Below, piece by piece: positions 62,271-64,000 of a stretch of DNA of 64,000 nucleotides; position 1 is the first letter of the stretch, and every line of letters starts with the position of its first letter. The translations under genes were made by a program, and so were the position numbers. The notes beneath the pieces were generated by a model. That model ran no database searches and was not told the DNA's origin. It worked only from the letters and a program-made list of their open reading frames with translations. Where the stretch lies: NCBI RefSeq assembly GCF_025770765.1, contig NZ_JANZKY010000004.1:1-64000 (forward strand), read 5' to 3'. The DNA is from Propionivibrio soli. Its GTDB lineage: Bacteria; Pseudomonadota; Gammaproteobacteria; Burkholderiales; Rhodocyclaceae.

Positions 62271-63533
62271 TTACTTACCGTACTCGCCCGTATCCTTGAG
62301 CAAACCGTTCACCTGGTTCACCTTGTCTTTCGCCATCTTTTCCAGATTGGCCGAAGTTCCCTTGGTGTTGATCGACTCGATGATCAGTTCGCCGATCAGG
62401 TCGCGCGCTTCGCCAACGGCGCTCATATACGGCCGGTCGACTGGCGTCCCGTTCTTGGCGGCGAAGGTACGCGTTTCGATGAGTCCGGGATTGATCTTCG
62501 AGAGCACCACCTCATCCGACCACACCGATGAGCGCGCCATCGTGATGTTGCCGACCATACCCTTGATCGCCATCTCCTTGCTCGTCGCCCAGTCGAGGAA
62601 CTTCATCGCGAGGTCCTTCTTTTTCGACTGCTGGGCGACCGACATACCCCACGAAGACACGATGAACGGTGCGTTGGTCTTCGGGCCCGCCGGGAAGTTG
62701 GCGATGCCGAAATTCTCCACCGGGACCTGAGTCTTCGACGGATCGATGATCTGGCCAAGGAATACCGAGGCGTCCGTCCACATGGCTACCTTGCCCGCCT
62801 GGAAGAGCGGCATGATGTTTTCCCACGACATCGACGTCACACCCTTCGGGCCGTAGGTGCCGAGCAGCTTGCCGTAGAAGCGCAACGCGTCGACCGCGGC
62901 TTTCGAGTCGAAGACGGCGGTGCCCTTGTCGAGATACTGCCCGCCGTAGTTATAGACGTAGCTGGAAAGCTGGGTCACCGCCGCCGCCCCCTTGCCGCGC
63001 GAAGCGATGCCCGCCACCGCCTCGGAATTGAGCTTTTGCGCCGCGGCTTCGAGCTCCGTGAAGTTCGTCGGCACCTTGATGCCGGCTTGCTGCAAGAGGT
63101 CCTTGCGGTAATAGAGAACCTGCCATTCCGTAACCAGCGGCACGATGTATGGTTTGCCGCCGAAGGATGCCGCCCCCATGATGTTCTTCGGATAGTCGGC
63201 AAAATCGTATGCCGTCAGCGGGGCATACCAGCCGTTTTTCGCGAACATCTTGCCTTCCTGCAGGGGGCGCGTCATGAAGACGTCGACCGTCGAGGATTTC
63301 GTCGCGAACTCGGTCGTCAGTTTTTGCGTCAGTTGGCTTTCCTGCAGGCTTTCGACGTTAACCTTGATGCCCGACTGTTTTTCGAATTGCGGAATCGATT
63401 GCTTGATCAGTTCTCCATACGGGTGATTCGCCAGCAGCACGCGGATTTCACCGGATTTGGCTTGAGCCATCGCCCCTCCCGAGATGCAGAGCGAAGACAG
63501 AACCGCCACCGACGTTACGAGTATTTTTCTCAT
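62271..63533 (-). CDS. Sugar/polyol ABC transporter binding protein
   Basis: This 420-residue extracellular family 1 binding protein has a Sec signal (ILVTSVAVLSSLCISGGAMA, cut near AMA-QA) and the pattern EIRVLLANHPYGELIKQSIPQFEKQSGIKVNVESL, PYIVPLVTEWQVLYYRKDLLQQAGIKVPTNFTEL and MPLFQAGKVAMWTDASVFLGQI. GGAGG precedes the ATG. First permease gene follows after 67 bases. The substrate is likely a sugar alcohol or hexose but is not decided by sequence. Confidence 0.9.
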   Translation of the reverse strand: MRKILVTSVAVLSSLCISGGAMAQAKSGEIRVLLANHPYGELIKQSIPQFEKQSGIKVNVESLQESQLTQKLTTEFATKSSTVDVFMTRPLQEGKMFAKNGWYAPLTAYDFADYPKNIMGAASFGGKPYIVPLVTEWQVLYYRKDLLQQAGIKVPTNFTELEAAAQKLNSEAVAGIASRGKGAAAVTQLSSYVYNYGGQYLDKGTAVFDSKAAVDALRFYGKLLGTYGPKGVTSMSWENIMPLFQAGKVAMWTDASVFLGQIIDPSKTQVPVENFGIANFPAGPKTNAPFIVSSWGMSVAQQSKKKDLAMKFLDWATSKEMAIKGMVGNITMARSSVWSDEVVLSKINPGLIETRTFAAKNGTPVDRPYMSAVGEARDLIGELIIESINTKGTSANLEKMAKDKVNQVNGLLKDTGEYGK

Positions 63534-63651
63534 AAGACCTCCACAAATTAGAAAACAGGCTCAGCCAGGAACAACCTCTTTGGAATGACTTGTTGGACAA
63601 CCTCCCGACGGCTTTCGGCAAACGCAGCGCTCTGCGGCATTCCGGATGCCG

Positions 63652-64000
63652 TCAAGCGATCGTGAGCGACGTATCCTTGTCGAAAACGTGCGTCTTGGGC
63701 ATTTTCAAGGCCACCTGCAGCGTGTCCCCAACCTCGATCGCCCTGTCCGGAACCTCCATCCGCGCGACAATCGAGTGCCGTCCACAGCTTAGGTAAACAA
63801 AGACCTCCGAGCCAAGGAGTTCGACGACCTCGGCGCGCGCCGTGAGGATGTTTTGTTCGCCTGAAACGCCGTTGCCAGCAAGCGCCATGTCTTCCGGGCG
63901 TACGCCGAAGACGATTTGGCGCCCGACGTAGCCGGCGAGTGAGGCGTTGAACGCTTCCGGGAGCGCGACCTTGAAGCTTTCGGCGTCGACGATCAGACCG
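63652..64000 (-). CDS. CUT1-type ABC transporter ATPase, 3' part
   Basis: This is the C-terminal regulatory portion of a MalK/UgpC-like ATPase, cut by the right edge. The visible 115 residues include the TOBE-domain motif FGVRPEDMAL (normally GIRPEHL) and strands TARAEVVELLGSEVFVYLSCGRHSIVARME and DTLQVALKMPKTHVFDKDTSLTI. The Walker motifs lie beyond the window. It is the first gene of the leftward sugar importer operon within the window, with 118 bases before the binding protein. Confidence 0.9.
   Translation of the reverse strand, partial: GLIVDAESFKVALPEAFNASLAGYVGRQIVFGVRPEDMALAGNGVSGEQNILTARAEVVELLGSEVFVYLSCGRHSIVARMEVPDRAIEVGDTLQVALKMPKTHVFDKDTSLTIA

Overview
This is a 64 kb piece of a Gram-negative chromosome, roughly 60% GC by eye. 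The gene content points to Betaproteobacteria, most likely Rhodocyclales or a close relative. The clues are a PEP-CTERM protein, many c-di-GMP and chemotaxis proteins, a liv operon on the reverse strand, tyrS and asnS, and a urea-type solute-binding protein. No rRNA or tRNA gene, CRISPR array or phage module is visible. The taxonomic call is inference from content only.

Layout. 1-6.5 kb: the 3' end of a chemotaxis receptor, then a leftward ABC importer operon (permease, ATPase, binding protein, permease, LOG-like protein) with a divergent LysR regulator. 6.66-9.7 kb: an intact IS3-family element inserted beside a truncated cupin gene, a hydrolase/acetyltransferase pair and a decayed chemotaxis-receptor fragment. 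9.8-20 kb: mostly single genes (two EamA exporters, nitroreductase, small acidic protein, SRPBCC protein, EAL phosphodiesterase, HD hydrolase, an unidentified protein, histidine phosphatase, small P-loop kinase). 20.1-27.4 kb: a CecR-type TetR regulator and a complete ybhGFSR-like ABC exporter with its own outer-membrane factor, driven by a promoter that overlaps a palindrome. 28.1-33.5 kb: a PEP-CTERM protein and, divergently, a very large receptor kinase fused to an NCS1 transporter, followed by its LuxR-type response regulator.

34-45 kb: housekeeping and accessory singletons, with a clearly AT-richer two-gene island (35.6-37.6 kb) encoding a DUF262 protein and a HEPN ribonuclease-like protein. 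This is the best candidate for a poorly described defence or toxin-antitoxin system. An ArsR regulator with two SRPBCC genes sits under a promoter carrying two matching palindromes. 45.2-50.0 kb: a complete branched-chain amino-acid-type livJHMGF operon. 50.1-57.2 kb: asnS paired with a short asparaginase, a LysE exporter, a dCache-HAMP-GGDEF diguanylate cyclase and tyrS. 57.6-64 kb: an Ldh2-type dehydrogenase, an isolated Tat-exported UrtA-like urea/amide binding protein, and a convergent sugar/polyol ABC importer that runs off the right edge.

Together the window describes a nutrient-scavenging, signalling-rich bacterium: four import systems or parts of them (a Fe/AEP/polyamine-like importer, liv, urtA and a CUT1-type sugar importer), a multidrug-type exporter, c-di-GMP synthesis and breakdown, and several small detoxification-type enzymes. 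Both window edges cut genes.
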